A stretch of DNA of 64,000 bases, taken from Acetobacteraceae bacterium. GTDB lineage: Bacteria > Pseudomonadota > Alphaproteobacteria > Acetobacterales > Acetobacteraceae. The translations under genes and the position numbers were made by a program. Position 1 is the first letter of the stretch. Each line of letters starts with the position of its first letter. The notes under the pieces were generated by a model. It searched no databases. It was given only the letters and a program-made list of their open reading frames with translations, and had not been told where the DNA came from. The DNA is taken from the NCBI GenBank assembly GCA_027482245.1, contig JAIXWG010000021.1, positions 1-64,000 on the forward strand. The letters are read 5' to 3'. This document shows positions 7,267-16,482 of the stretch, one piece after another.

Positions 7267-9659
7267 ACGACATGCCGACGCCGGCCAGCATCGGTCTTTC
7301 GCGTGAGGATCTGCCGAATTCCTATATCGGCCGCTCCGTCCCCCGCCCCAACATCGCGAAGCTGGTGCAGGGCCACGGCAGCTACACCGACGACGTGCAG
7401 CTGCCCCGGCTGGCGCATGCCGCCTTCCTGCGCAGCCCCTACGCGCATGCGCGCATTCTGCGGATAGACACCGCGCCGGCGCTGGCCGTGCCGGGCGTGC
7501 TGCGCGTCTTCACGGGCGTCGACATCGCCAAGGTCTGCGATCCCTGGGTCGCGACGCTCGATCACCTGAAGGGCATGAAGTCCGCGCCGCAGCATCCTCT
7601 GCCGCTGGACCGCGCGACCTGGCAGGGGGAGCCGGTGGTCGCCGTCGTGGCCGACAGCCGCGCGGCGGCCGAGGACGGCGTCGCTGCCCTGGGCGTGGAG
7701 TGGGAACCGCTGCCCGCGCAGCTGGACATGGAGACGGCGCTGGACGCCGGCGCCGTCGTGATCCACCCGGATCTCGGCGACAACCTGGTCTTCACCCGCA
7801 CCGCGGAGAAGGGTGACGTCGCCGCGGCGATGGCGTCGGCGCACAAGGTGGTGGAGAAGACTTTCGTCACGGGGCGCCACACCGGCGTGACGCTGGAAGG
7901 TCGCAGCATCGTCGCCGACTACAACCGCGCCGATGGCACGCTGACCGTCCATCATTCGACCCAGGCGCCGCATATGATGCAGGGCGTCTTCGCGAAGCAC
8001 CTGCGGATGGAGGAAGGGCAGGTCCGCGTGATCTGCAAGGATGTCGGCGGCAGCTTCGGCATCAAGGTGCATGTCTATCCGGACGAGGTCGCCGTCGCCG
8101 CCATGGCGAAGGTGATGGGCCGGCCGGTGAAGTTCGTCGCTGACCGCTTCGAAAGCTTCGTCTCCGATATCCACGCCCGCGACCACCGCATCAAGGGCCG
8201 CATCGCAGTGGACGCCGAGGGCAAGATCCTCGCCTTCGACATCGATGACCTGACCGGGATCGGGCCCTATTCCGTCTATCCCCGGACCAGCGCCATCGAG
8301 GGCAACCAGGTGGTGAACCTCTGCGGTGGGCCCTACGACTTCGCGAACTATCGCTGCACCACCACGGTCGTGCTGCAGAACAAGGCGCCGACCTGCCAGT
8401 ACCGCGCCGTCGGCCATCCCATCGCGACGGCGGTGACGGAAGGGCTGGTGGATCTGGCGGCGGAGGCGCTGGGCCTGGATCCCATCGAGATCCGCCGCCG
8501 CAACCTGATCCGCGACGACGCCTATCCCTATACCTCGCCGCCCGGCATGCGGTTCGAGGGCCTGTCCCACCACGCGGCGCTGGACAAGCTGTTGGCCATG
8601 GTGCCCGTGGACCGCATCCGGGCCGACCAGGCGGAACAGCGCAGCCGCGGCATCTATCGCGGCTTCGGCATTGCCAGCTTCATCGAACTGACCAACCCCT
8701 CGCCCTTCATGTACGGCATCGGTGGGGCCCGCATCTCTGCCCAGGATGGCGCGACGGTGCGGATGGACCCGGACGGCTCCGTCGTCGTGCTGTCCGGCGT
8801 GACGGAGCAGGGGCAGGGGACGGAGGGCATCCTGCGCCAGATCGTGGCGCATGGCGTCGGCGTGCCGCTGGAACGCGTGAAGGTCATCACCGGCGACACC
8901 CAGGTCACACCCTATGGCGGCGGCACCTGGGCCTGCCGTGGGGCCGGCATCGGGGGCGAGGCCGCGCTGCAATCGGCGATCGCGCTGAAGCAGCAGATCC
9001 TGGTGGTGGCAGGTGCCATGCTGCAGGCGACGCCGGAGAGCCTCGACGTCGTGCTCGGCCAGGTCGTGGACAAGGAAACGGGGCGGGAGCGCATGGCGCT
9101 CGGGGAGCTTGGCCGCATCGTCTACTTCCGCGGCGATACGCTGCCGAAGGATCTGCCGCGCGAACTGGTGCAGACGCGCCACTTCATCACGAAGGAATTC
9201 CCCTTCGCCTTCACCAACGGCATCCAGGCCAGCTGGGTGGAGGTGGATGCCGAGACCGGCATGGTGAAGCTGCTGGAGCATTGGTGCGTCGAGGATTGCG
9301 GCCGGGTGATCAACCCGCTGCTGGTCGATGAGCAGGTGCGCGGCGGCATCGTGCAGGGGCTGGGCGGCGCGCTCTACGAACACTGCATCTATGACGATCA
9401 GGGCAACCTGCTGACCACCACCATGGCCGACTACCTGGTGCCGATGTCGGCCGAGATGCCGGAGATGCATGTCGGGCACGTGGAGACGCCGACGAAGGAA
9501 AGCCTGCTCGGCGCCAAGGGCGCGGGTGAGGCAGGTACCGCCGGCGCGCCGGCCGCGCTGATGAACGCGATCAACGACGCGCTGCGGCCACTCGGCGCGA
9601 CGGTCACCGAACAGCCCTTCACCCCGGCGCGGATCCTGACCGCGCTCGGCCGCATCTGA
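7263..9659 (+). CDS. Molybdenum hydroxylase large catalytic subunit (CoxL-like, form II)
   Basis: This 798-residue molybdopterin-binding subunit performs hydroxylation at the Mo centre. The catalytic Glu near the C-terminus is present in GAKGAGEAGT, and VTEQGQGTEG is the cofactor-binding Gln motif. The active-site loop reads TCQYRAVGHPIATAV and lacks the AYxCSFR motif of true aerobic CO dehydrogenase. The enzyme is therefore a different hydroxylase (aldehyde, N-heterocycle or similar). The linked TRAP transporter suggests it acts on an imported organic acid or heterocyclic carboxylate. The substrate cannot be named from sequence. No MoCD insertion genes (CoxD/E/F-like) are adjacent. Confidence 0.9.
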   Translation: MNDMPTPASIGLSREDLPNSYIGRSVPRPNIAKLVQGHGSYTDDVQLPRLAHAAFLRSPYAHARILRIDTAPALAVPGVLRVFTGVDIAKVCDPWVATLDHLKGMKSAPQHPLPLDRATWQGEPVVAVVADSRAAAEDGVAALGVEWEPLPAQLDMETALDAGAVVIHPDLGDNLVFTRTAEKGDVAAAMASAHKVVEKTFVTGRHTGVTLEGRSIVADYNRADGTLTVHHSTQAPHMMQGVFAKHLRMEEGQVRVICKDVGGSFGIKVHVYPDEVAVAAMAKVMGRPVKFVADRFESFVSDIHARDHRIKGRIAVDAEGKILAFDIDDLTGIGPYSVYPRTSAIEGNQVVNLCGGPYDFANYRCTTTVVLQNKAPTCQYRAVGHPIATAVTEGLVDLAAEALGLDPIEIRRRNLIRDDAYPYTSPPGMRFEGLSHHAALDKLLAMVPVDRIRADQAEQRSRGIYRGFGIASFIELTNPSPFMYGIGGARISAQDGATVRMDPDGSVVVLSGVTEQGQGTEGILRQIVAHGVGVPLERVKVITGDTQVTPYGGGTWACRGAGIGGEAALQSAIALKQQILVVAGAMLQATPESLDVVLGQVVDKETGRERMALGELGRIVYFRGDTLPKDLPRELVQTRHFITKEFPFAFTNGIQASWVEVDAETGMVKLLEHWCVEDCGRVINPLLVDEQVRGGIVQGLGGALYEHCIYDDQGNLLTTTMADYLVPMSAEMPEMHVGHVETPTKESLLGAKGAGEAGTAGAPAALMNAINDALRPLGATVTEQPFTPARILTALGRI

Positions 9660-9682
9660 CACAACAGGGAGGAGAGACGACC

Positions 9683-10756
9683 ATGACGATTCGCCGCCGC
9701 ACCCTACTCGCGGGCACCGCCACGCTGCCGCTTTTCGCCGCGCACACCGCCGTCGCTCAGTCGGCCGTGAACGTGACCATCGCCGCCAGCCACCCGGTCC
9801 AGAACTTCTGGATCCACATCATGAAGAACGTGTTCCAGCCGGAGGTGGACAAGTTCCTCCGTGACAACGGCAACACGCACCGCATCAACTGGCGCGAGGC
9901 CTATGGCGGCACGCTGTACCGCTTCCAGGACACGATGGAGGCGGTGCGCGACAACATCACCGACATCGGCTATGTCGGCACGCTCTGGGAAGGCAGCACC
10001 ATGCCGCTCCAGAACGTCACCTACTTCACGCCCTTCGCCACCGGCGACCACGGCCTGATCGCCAATGCGTTCGAGCGGATGAACGAGACGGTGCCGGCGA
10101 TCCGGCAGAACTGGAACGGGCTCAACATGATCCCGCTCAGCTCCTACATCACCGACACCTACCACATCTGGTCCACCTTCCCGATCCGCACGCTGGACGA
10201 CCTGCGCAACCGCAAGATCTCCGCGCCGGGCACCAGCGCGAACTGGCTGCAGGGCACGGGCGCGACGCCGGTGGATGGCGCGCTGACCACCTACTACACG
10301 GACATCCAGACCGGCGTGTCCGAAGGCGCGCTGTCCTTCTACGTGGGCATCCTGCCGACGCGGGTGCATGAGGTCGCGCGCTTCATCACGGAATGCAATG
10401 TCGGCGCGATGTATGTCGGCGGCATCGCCGTGAACCGCCAGCGCTACGACCGCTACCCGGATGTGGTGAAGCGCGCCCTGGTCGCGGCCGGCAAGGCCTC
10501 CACCGTCGCCCATATCCGTGACGTCTCGGACCGCATCGCCACCGCCAAGGCGGAGATGGTGGCCAAGGGCGCCGTCGTCACCACGCTGCCGGATGCGGAG
10601 CGGGAGCGCTGGATCCGCGGCCTGCCGAACCTGGCGAAGACCTGGGCCGACACTTCCGGCGCTGCGTCGCGCGACGTGCTGAACGCCTATTTCGCGGCGA
10701 TCCGTGAGGCCGGGCAGGCCCCGGGCCGTAACTGGGACCGCGAGTTGACCGCCTGA
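9683..10756 (+). CDS. TRAP transporter periplasmic substrate-binding protein (DctP)
   Basis: This 357-residue binding protein has an Arg-rich twin-arginine-like signal (TIRRRTLLAGTATLPLFAA) and Ala-x-Ala cleavage near residue 26. The fold region NFWIHIMKNVFQPEVDKFL and the later SAPGTSANWLQGTGATPV follow the DctP pattern. In that pattern the Arg near residue 170 contacts a substrate carboxylate. It begins 23 bases after the molybdenum hydroxylase with an AGGGAGGAG site, so enzyme and transporter are probably one operon. Confidence 0.88.
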   Translation: MTIRRRTLLAGTATLPLFAAHTAVAQSAVNVTIAASHPVQNFWIHIMKNVFQPEVDKFLRDNGNTHRINWREAYGGTLYRFQDTMEAVRDNITDIGYVGTLWEGSTMPLQNVTYFTPFATGDHGLIANAFERMNETVPAIRQNWNGLNMIPLSSYITDTYHIWSTFPIRTLDDLRNRKISAPGTSANWLQGTGATPVDGALTTYYTDIQTGVSEGALSFYVGILPTRVHEVARFITECNVGAMYVGGIAVNRQRYDRYPDVVKRALVAAGKASTVAHIRDVSDRIATAKAEMVAKGAVVTTLPDAERERWIRGLPNLAKTWADTSGAASRDVLNAYFAAIREAGQAPGRNWDRELTA

Positions 10757-10778
10757 CCACCGGTTGAGGGGCGCCGTC

Positions 10779-11330
10779 ATGGCCGACGATATCGACATGG
10801 CGGCGCTCGACGCCGCCGCCCAGCCACAGGCCTTCGATCCGGTCCGGCTGCTGCTCGACGCGCTGGCGGCGATCGGCACGATCTGGACCTTCGGCCTGAT
10901 GTGTCTGATCTGCGCCGACGTGATCGGGCGCAGCTTCCTGAACGCGCCGATCACCGGTGTCGCGGAGATCGCCGCGCATTCCGTGGTCGGCATCGTGTTC
11001 CTGCAGATCGGCGCCACCGTCTACAACCGCCGCATGACGCGCGCCGACTTCCTGATCGAGCGCATCCACCGCGGCGCGCCGGCGCTGGGACGCGTGATCG
11101 AGATCGTGTTCCTGCTGCTGGGCGCGGGCGTGATGGCCTTCATTGCGCAATCCGCCTGGCCAGGCGTGTGGAATTCCCTCGCGGCGCGGGAGTTCTTCGG
11201 GGTGCAGGGCCTGTTCACCGTGCCGACCTGGCCCTTCCGCGCCCTGATCGTGCTGGGTGGCGCAGCGGGTGCGTTGGCCTATCTGGTGCTGGCTGGCACC
11301 GAATTGCGCCGCGGCGTCGGCCGGAGCTGA
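10779..11330 (+). CDS. TRAP transporter small permease (DctQ)
   Basis: This 183-residue membrane protein has four predicted helices in the DctQ arrangement, for example WTFGLMCLICADVIGRSF in helix one. The ATG at 10779 follows GAGGGGCG; an in-frame TTG at 10764 lies before that site. It ends 3 bases before the large permease start, as in other dctPQM operons. Confidence 0.88.
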   Translation: MADDIDMAALDAAAQPQAFDPVRLLLDALAAIGTIWTFGLMCLICADVIGRSFLNAPITGVAEIAAHSVVGIVFLQIGATVYNRRMTRADFLIERIHRGAPALGRVIEIVFLLLGAGVMAFIAQSAWPGVWNSLAAREFFGVQGLFTVPTWPFRALIVLGGAAGALAYLVLAGTELRRGVGRS

Positions 11331-11333
11331 ACC

Positions 11334-12650
11334 ATGGAAGACGTCACCCTCGGCTTCGTGCTGATCGGGGCCATGGTCGGGCTGATCCTGCTCGGCCTGC
11401 CGATCGGCCTGTCGCTGATCTCGACCGGCGCCATCGGCGTCTGGCTGATCCGCGAGAATCCAGACCTGGCGTTCCGTTTCACGGCGCTGGCCACCTATTC
11501 CGGCATCCAGGACTACGTTTTCGCGACCATCCCGCTTTTCGTGCTGATGGGGTTGCTGGTCAGCATCTCCGACATCGGCAAGGACACCTTCGAGGTCGGG
11601 CAGGCCCTGTTGAGGCGTATCCGCGGCGGCCTCGGCATGGCGACGGTCGGCGCCAACGCGGTCTTCGCGGCCGTCACCGGCGTTTCCATCGCCTCGGCCG
11701 CCGTGTTCACCAAGGTCGCGGTGCCGGAGATGGTGCGGCACGGCTACACCATGCGCTTTGCCGCGGGCACCGTCGCCGGATCCTCCATCCTCGGCATGCT
11801 GATCCCGCCCAGCCTGCTGATGATCGTCTATGGCGTGCTGGCCGAGGTCTCGATCGGCAGCATGTTCATCGCCGGCGTGATCCCCGGCATCATCATCGCG
11901 GTCGGCTTCGCCGTAATGATCTGGGTCTACGCCAGCTTCTTCCCGGACCGCATCATGACGCGGCGCACGGACCCGGAGTTCAGCCAGCGCGCCATGCCGA
12001 CCGGGGAGATGGTGGGCAAGTCGGTGCCGATCATGGCGCTGGTCGTACTGATCCTCGGCGGGCTCTACACCGGCTTCTTCACGCCGACGGAAGCGGGCGG
12101 CGTCGGGGCGGCGGGCGCGCTGATCCTCGCCCTCATCAGGCGGCGCCTGGATGGCCCGAAGCTGTGGCGCGTCCTGCGCGAAACGGGCCTCGTCTCCGCG
12201 TCCATCCTCTTCCTGCTGATCGCGGCAGGCCTCTATTCCCGCATGCTGTCGCTGGCGGGCGTGCCGCAGGCGATCGGCGACATGGTGGAGCATCTGGGGC
12301 TGGGGCCCTACGGCTTCCTACTCGTCTTCGTCGTGATCATCCTGCTGATGGGCATGATCCTCGACAGCACCTCCATCCTGCTGATCATGGTGCCGATCGG
12401 CGCGCCGATCGCCTCCGCGATGGGGTTCGACCTGATCCACTTCGGGATCGTCACCATCGTTGCCGTGGAGATGGGCCTGCTGACGCCACCCTTCGGCATC
12501 TCCGTCTTCACCGTGAAGGCCACGCTGAACGACCCGCGCGTCAGCATCGAGACGATCTTCGCCGGTTCGATGCCCTTCGTCGCCGTCATGGGTGTCGCCC
12601 TGCTGGCCATCGCGCTGGTGCCCTGGCTAGCAACCGCCCTGGTGAATTGA
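11334..12650 (+). CDS. TRAP transporter large permease (DctM)
   Basis: This 438-residue protein has the usual twelve-helix DctM topology and length. Conserved stretches include GLPIGLSLISTGAIGVWLI, AAGTVAGSSILGMLIPPS and the C-terminal MGLLTPPFGISVFTVKA. It is the transport channel that works with DctP and DctQ using an ion gradient. It completes a 6.7-kb catabolic unit beginning at 5936. Confidence 0.92.
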   Translation: MEDVTLGFVLIGAMVGLILLGLPIGLSLISTGAIGVWLIRENPDLAFRFTALATYSGIQDYVFATIPLFVLMGLLVSISDIGKDTFEVGQALLRRIRGGLGMATVGANAVFAAVTGVSIASAAVFTKVAVPEMVRHGYTMRFAAGTVAGSSILGMLIPPSLLMIVYGVLAEVSIGSMFIAGVIPGIIIAVGFAVMIWVYASFFPDRIMTRRTDPEFSQRAMPTGEMVGKSVPIMALVVLILGGLYTGFFTPTEAGGVGAAGALILALIRRRLDGPKLWRVLRETGLVSASILFLLIAAGLYSRMLSLAGVPQAIGDMVEHLGLGPYGFLLVFVVIILLMGMILDSTSILLIMVPIGAPIASAMGFDLIHFGIVTIVAVEMGLLTPPFGISVFTVKATLNDPRVSIETIFAGSMPFVAVMGVALLAIALVPWLATALVN

Positions 12651-12685
12651 CGCCGCCGGTGTTCCGGCATCGATAGAGGGAGACG

Positions 12686-12714
12686 GCGGGCGGCGCAGGA
12701 AAGCGCCGGCCCGC
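12686..12714. terminator. GC-rich hairpin after the TRAP operon
   Basis: GCGGGC then GGCGC (12686-12696) pair with GCGCC then GCCCGC (12703-12714), with one bulged G and the loop AGGAAA. No T-run follows, so it may be a weak or factor-assisted terminator between dctM and the TctC gene. Confidence 0.4.
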
Positions 12715-12785
12715 TTCCGCCGTGGGTTGCGGAAGGGCCGATGGCCGTGCGATTCCGGCGCAATGCCCCGGGAGGATCACGAGAC

Positions 12786-13760
12786 ATGAACCGTCGCAGC
12801 CTGCTTCTGACCGGCCTCGCCCTGCACACCCTTGCCGCACCGGGCAGCCTGCGCGCCCAGTCCTGGCCTGACCGGCCCATCCGCCTCGTCGTGCCCTTCG
12901 CCGCGGGGACCAGTACCGACATCATCGGGCGGATGATCGGCGGCCAGATCTCGCGTGGGCTCGGCGGGCATACGGTGGTGGTGGACAACCGCTCCGGCGC
13001 GGGTGGCACCATCGGATCAGCCGCCGTGGCGCAGGCGCCGGCCGATGGGAACACGATCCTCCTCGGCACCATCGGCACCCATGCGGTGAACCCGAACCTG
13101 ATGCCGAACCTGGCCTACCATCCCGTGCGCGACTTCACGCCGCTGTTCCTGCATTCCAAGACGGCGCTGCTGCTGGTCGTGCGCCCGCAGCTTGGCCCGC
13201 GCAGCATGGCGGAGTTCGTCGCCATGGCGCGTACGCGGCCGCTTTCCGTCGGAACCTCGGGCACCGGCACGGCCGGACACCTCAACCACGCCGTGATGAG
13301 CGAGGCGACCGGCACCAGCACGACCCATGTGCCCTATCGCGATGCCGCGCTGGCGATGAGCGACGCGTTGAACGGCACGCTCAACGCCATGTTCTACCAC
13401 ACCCAGTTCGTGCGCACGCAGATCGAGTCCGGGCAGCTCATCGGCCTCGGCATCACCGGCGCGCAGCGCAGCCCGCTGCTGCCCAACGTGCCCACTTTCG
13501 CGGAGCAGGGCCTGCCGGCCATCGATGCGGAAGGCTGGTGGGCCATGTTCGGCCCCGCCAACCTGCCCGCGCCCATCACGCAGCGGCTCTCCGGCATCCT
13601 GGCGGCCTCGCTGTCCGACGCCGAGACGCGCACGGTGCTGGAGCGCAACGGCGTGGAGGCGATCGGCGGCGGGCCGGATGCGCTGGCGCGCTACCAGCGC
13701 GAGGAGCTGGAGCGCTGGGGCGCGGTGATCCGCCGCGCGAACATCACGGCGGATTCGTAA
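12786..13760 (+). CDS. Orphan tripartite tricarboxylate (TctC/Bug) binding protein
   Basis: This 324-residue periplasmic binding protein of the Bug family has the signal MNRRSLLLTGLALHTLAAPG. The mature start WPDRPIRLVVPFAAGTSTD and the VVDNRSGAGGTIGSAAVA motif define the family. The start at 12786 follows GGGAGGATC; an earlier ATG at 12741 would place residues before the signal. No tctA or tctB permease lies near, which is usual for the expanded Bug family. It could sense or bind the substrate of the neighbouring hydroxylase/TRAP system. It is convergent with hmuV, with only 15 bases between. Confidence 0.88.
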   Translation: MNRRSLLLTGLALHTLAAPGSLRAQSWPDRPIRLVVPFAAGTSTDIIGRMIGGQISRGLGGHTVVVDNRSGAGGTIGSAAVAQAPADGNTILLGTIGTHAVNPNLMPNLAYHPVRDFTPLFLHSKTALLLVVRPQLGPRSMAEFVAMARTRPLSVGTSGTGTAGHLNHAVMSEATGTSTTHVPYRDAALAMSDALNGTLNAMFYHTQFVRTQIESGQLIGLGITGAQRSPLLPNVPTFAEQGLPAIDAEGWWAMFGPANLPAPITQRLSGILAASLSDAETRTVLERNGVEAIGGGPDALARYQREELERWGAVIRRANITADS

Positions 13761-13775
13761 GCGGCGCTGCCGTCC

Positions 13776-14537
13776 TCAACCAAAGGCCGGCACCAGCGCT
13801 CCGTCGCGGTCGTGGAAGCCGAGTCCATAGACCTTCTCGAGAAACTCCGGCCGCAGGACCTGCCGCGGTGGCCCCAACGCGATGCAGCGGGCCGCCTGCA
13901 TGACGGCGACCCGATCGGCGACGAAGGATGCCTCGTTGAGGTCGTGCAGCACGACCAGGATTGCCAGGCCCTGGCCGGCGAGGCGGCGCAGGACGGACAG
14001 CAGCCCCGAGGCATGGCGGACATCGAGGCTCGCCGTCGGTTCATCGAGCAGCAGCGCGGCGGGACCGGCCGCGCCATCGAGCTGCGCCAGGGCGCGCGCG
14101 ACCTGCACCCGCTGGCGTTCTCCCCCGGACAGCGTGGCATAGGCCTGGGCGCCGAGATGCGCGACGCCCGCCGAGGCCATCGCGGCGGATACCGCCTGCC
14201 CGTCCCGGCCGGCCTCCGGCGTGCCGGCCCAGGGCAGGCGCCCCAGCGCCACGACCTCCGCCACCCGCATCGGAAACGCAAGGCCGACCTGCTGGCTCAC
14301 GACGGCCCGGCTGCGCGCCATCGCCGCGGCCGGCCAGTCGCGCAGCGGGCGGCCGAGCATGGCAACCTCGCCGGAGCGGGGCCGCAACTCCCCGCTCAGG
14401 ACGCGCAGCAGCGTTGACTTGCCGGCGCCGTTGGGACCGACGACGGCCAGGACCTCGCCCGCCTGCAGGCCAAGCGTCACGCCATCCAGCAGCCGGCGCG
14501 GGCCGGCCGTCAGGGTCACGTCGCGGGCCTCGATCAC
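13776..14537 (-). CDS. hmuV: Haem ABC transporter ATPase
   Basis: This 253-residue ATP-binding subunit powers haem import through HmuU. Walker A is GPNGAGKST, the signature is LSGGERQRVQVARALAQ, and Walker B is ALLLDEPTASLD. The GTG at 14537 is preferred because GTGA overlaps the hmuU stop and the protein then starts IEARDVTLTAGPRR, the usual beginning. An ATG at 14573 is possible but overlaps hmuU more deeply. It is the last gene of the haem operon. Confidence 0.92.
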   Translation of the reverse strand: MIEARDVTLTAGPRRLLDGVTLGLQAGEVLAVVGPNGAGKSTLLRVLSGELRPRSGEVAMLGRPLRDWPAAAMARSRAVVSQQVGLAFPMRVAEVVALGRLPWAGTPEAGRDGQAVSAAMASAGVAHLGAQAYATLSGGERQRVQVARALAQLDGAAGPAALLLDEPTASLDVRHASGLLSVLRRLAGQGLAILVVLHDLNEASFVADRVAVMQAARCIALGPPRQVLRPEFLEKVYGLGFHDRDGALVPAFG

Positions 14538-15607
14538 GGTGCACCCCCGGTTGCGCGCCGGCGCAGCAGCCACAGGAAGAAGGGCGCGCCCAGCAGCGCG
14601 GTGACGACGCCCACCGGCAGTTCCGCGGGCGCGGCCAGGCTGCGGGCGGCGAGGTCGGCCAGCACCAGCAGCGCCGCACCCAGCAGCGCCGCGCCCGGCA
14701 GCACGATCCGGTGGTCGGAGCCGAAGGCGAGCCGCACGACATGCGGCACCACCAGCCCGACAAAGCCGATCAACCCGGTGAAGGCGACGCCGGCGGCGAC
14801 CGTGATGGCGGCGAGGATGACGGCCAGCCGCTTCACGGATTCCACGGGGATGCCGAGGTGGAAGGCCTCCGCCTCACCCAGCAGCAGTGCATTGAGCGGC
14901 CGCGCCAGGCCGCAGAGCGCCAGCGCCGGCAGGCCGACCAGCGCGGCGATGACCGGCAACTGGACCCAGCGCGCGCCCGCCAGGCTGCCCAGCGTCCAGA
15001 AGGTGATGTCGCGCACCTGGCGATCGTCGGCCATGAAGATCAGCAGGCCCGTCAGCGCCCCGGCCAGGGCGTTCACGGCCACACCCGCCAGCAGCAGCGT
15101 CGCCACCGACGCCACCCCGTTGACGCTGCCGAGCCGCGCCATCAGCAGCGTGGCGGCCAGCCCGCCGGCGAAGGCGGCGACCGGCAGCAGCCAGAGGCCC
15201 AGCGTGCCGGCCGCCGCGCCGAAGACCGCGCCGCCCAGGACGATCGCCGCCACCGCGAACAGCGCCGCGCCGCCCGAGACCCCGATCAGCGCCGGATCCG
15301 CCAGCGGATTGCGGAACAGGCCCTGCATCGCCGCGCCCGCAACGCCGAGCCCGCCGCCCACCAGCGCCGCCAGCAGCACGCGCGGCGCCCGGATGACGCC
15401 GAGCACGGCCGCATCGCGCGCGAATTCCGCCGGCAGCGGCGCCAGGCCAACCAGGTCCGCCAGCACCGCGAGGAACCCCTCCGGCCCGACCCGCGCGGGG
15501 CCCAGCAGCAGGCCCGCGGCCATCGCGGCCGCCAGCAGAAGCAGGCCGAGGGGCAGCAGCGCCAGGCGCGGTGCCCGGGGCATGGGCATGGTGATGGCCG
15601 TGCTCAT
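14534..15607 (-). CDS. hmuU: Haem ABC transporter permease (FecCD family)
   Basis: This 357-residue inner-membrane permease has about ten helices. FecCD hallmarks include LALLVGGGLGVAGAAMQGLFRNPLADP-type sequence (here LAALVGGGLGVAGAAMQGLF) and the C-terminal GFVGLVVPHVVRL. It transports haem with HmuT and HmuV. It overlaps hmuT and hmuV by four bases each, giving a tightly coupled unit. Confidence 0.92.
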   Translation of the reverse strand: MSTAITMPMPRAPRLALLPLGLLLLAAAMAAGLLLGPARVGPEGFLAVLADLVGLAPLPAEFARDAAVLGVIRAPRVLLAALVGGGLGVAGAAMQGLFRNPLADPALIGVSGGAALFAVAAIVLGGAVFGAAAGTLGLWLLPVAAFAGGLAATLLMARLGSVNGVASVATLLLAGVAVNALAGALTGLLIFMADDRQVRDITFWTLGSLAGARWVQLPVIAALVGLPALALCGLARPLNALLLGEAEAFHLGIPVESVKRLAVILAAITVAAGVAFTGLIGFVGLVVPHVVRLAFGSDHRIVLPGAALLGAALLVLADLAARSLAAPAELPVGVVTALLGAPFFLWLLRRRATGGAP

Positions 15608-16482
15608 GCCCAGGGACGCGGCGGTGGCGCCGGCAGGGCGGCCGTGGGGTGCAGCAGCTTCGCCAGGTCATGCCGCGCATGGGCCGCCCGCGGGCCGAAG
15701 TTCAGCATGTAGGCGCCATCCATCGCGACGACGCGGCGCGCCGCGGCGGCGGGTGTCACGGCCAGCGCAGGAATGCGCAGCAGCGCGTCCCGTCCCCCGG
15801 CTTCCGCCAGCGCGTGATCCATCATCACGATGACATCCGGCGCCAGCGCGGCCGCCACTTCCGCCGACAGGGGACGATAGCCGGCGAAGGCATCGACGAC
15901 GTTGATGGCGCCGGCAGCGCGCAGCATGGCATGGGCATGCGTGTCGCGGCCGGAGACGAGCGGCGCGCCGCGCGCCGTGGAGAGCACGAAGAGGGCGCGC
16001 AGCCGTGGCAGGGCGGCGATGGGGGCGTCGAGCATGCGCCAATCGGCCTCCAGCCCCTGCGACAGCGCCGTTCCGTCGATGCCGAGTGCCTGCGCGATGC
16101 CCTCGATCTTGCGCCGGACGCCGGCCAGGCTGGCTTCCTCCGGCACGATGGCGATGGGGGCGCCGGCAGCGCGCAGCACGGCCAGCGCCTGCGGCGGGCC
16201 GGCATCGCCGGAGACCAGCAGCAGGTCGGGCGACAGGCCGATGAGCCCTTCCGGCGCCAGGGAGCGCAGGTAGCCGACCTGCGGCAGTTCCGCGGCGGCC
16301 GGCGGGAAGCGGCTCGTGCTGTCCACGGCGATGACGCGCGACCCCGCGCCGAGGGCGAAGACCGTCTCCGTCACGCCGCCGCCGACGCTGACAAGACGCG
16401 CCGGCATGGCGCTGGCGGGGCGGGCGGCGAGGCCAGCGGCCGCGCCGATCAGGCCGGGAAGCAGCAGGCGCCGCCCGATCAT
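15604..16482 (-). CDS. hmuT: Periplasmic haem-binding protein
   Basis: This 292-residue class III binding protein has a Tat/Sec-like signal (MIGRRLLLPGLIGAAAG). The mature region RLVSVGGGVTETVFALG is the standard HmuT/BhuT opening, and VGYLRSLAPEGLIGLSPDLLL contains the Tyr expected near the haem iron. The ATG at 16482 forms an ATGA overlap with the hmuS stop; a start 30 bases earlier is possible but not needed. It delivers haem to HmuUV. Confidence 0.9.
   Translation of the reverse strand: MIGRRLLLPGLIGAAAGLAARPASAMPARLVSVGGGVTETVFALGAGSRVIAVDSTSRFPPAAAELPQVGYLRSLAPEGLIGLSPDLLLVSGDAGPPQALAVLRAAGAPIAIVPEEASLAGVRRKIEGIAQALGIDGTALSQGLEADWRMLDAPIAALPRLRALFVLSTARGAPLVSGRDTHAHAMLRAAGAINVVDAFAGYRPLSAEVAAALAPDVIVMMDHALAEAGGRDALLRIPALAVTPAAAARRVVAMDGAYMLNFGPRAAHARHDLAKLLHPTAALPAPPPRPWA

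Noticed and set aside
8041..8420. Possible aerobic CO dehydrogenase
   Set aside because: The active-site loop lacks the AYxCSFR motif of true CoxL, so a CO-oxidising role is not supported.
10578..12293. Minus-strand open frame opposite the TRAP genes
   Set aside because: DctQ and DctM are well supported; the shadow is Asp/His/Gln-rich with no family pattern.
13961..15712. Long plus-strand open frame of 583 codons
   Set aside because: It is the antisense shadow of hmuU and hmuV, with Arg/Gln/Pro-rich composition and no motif.
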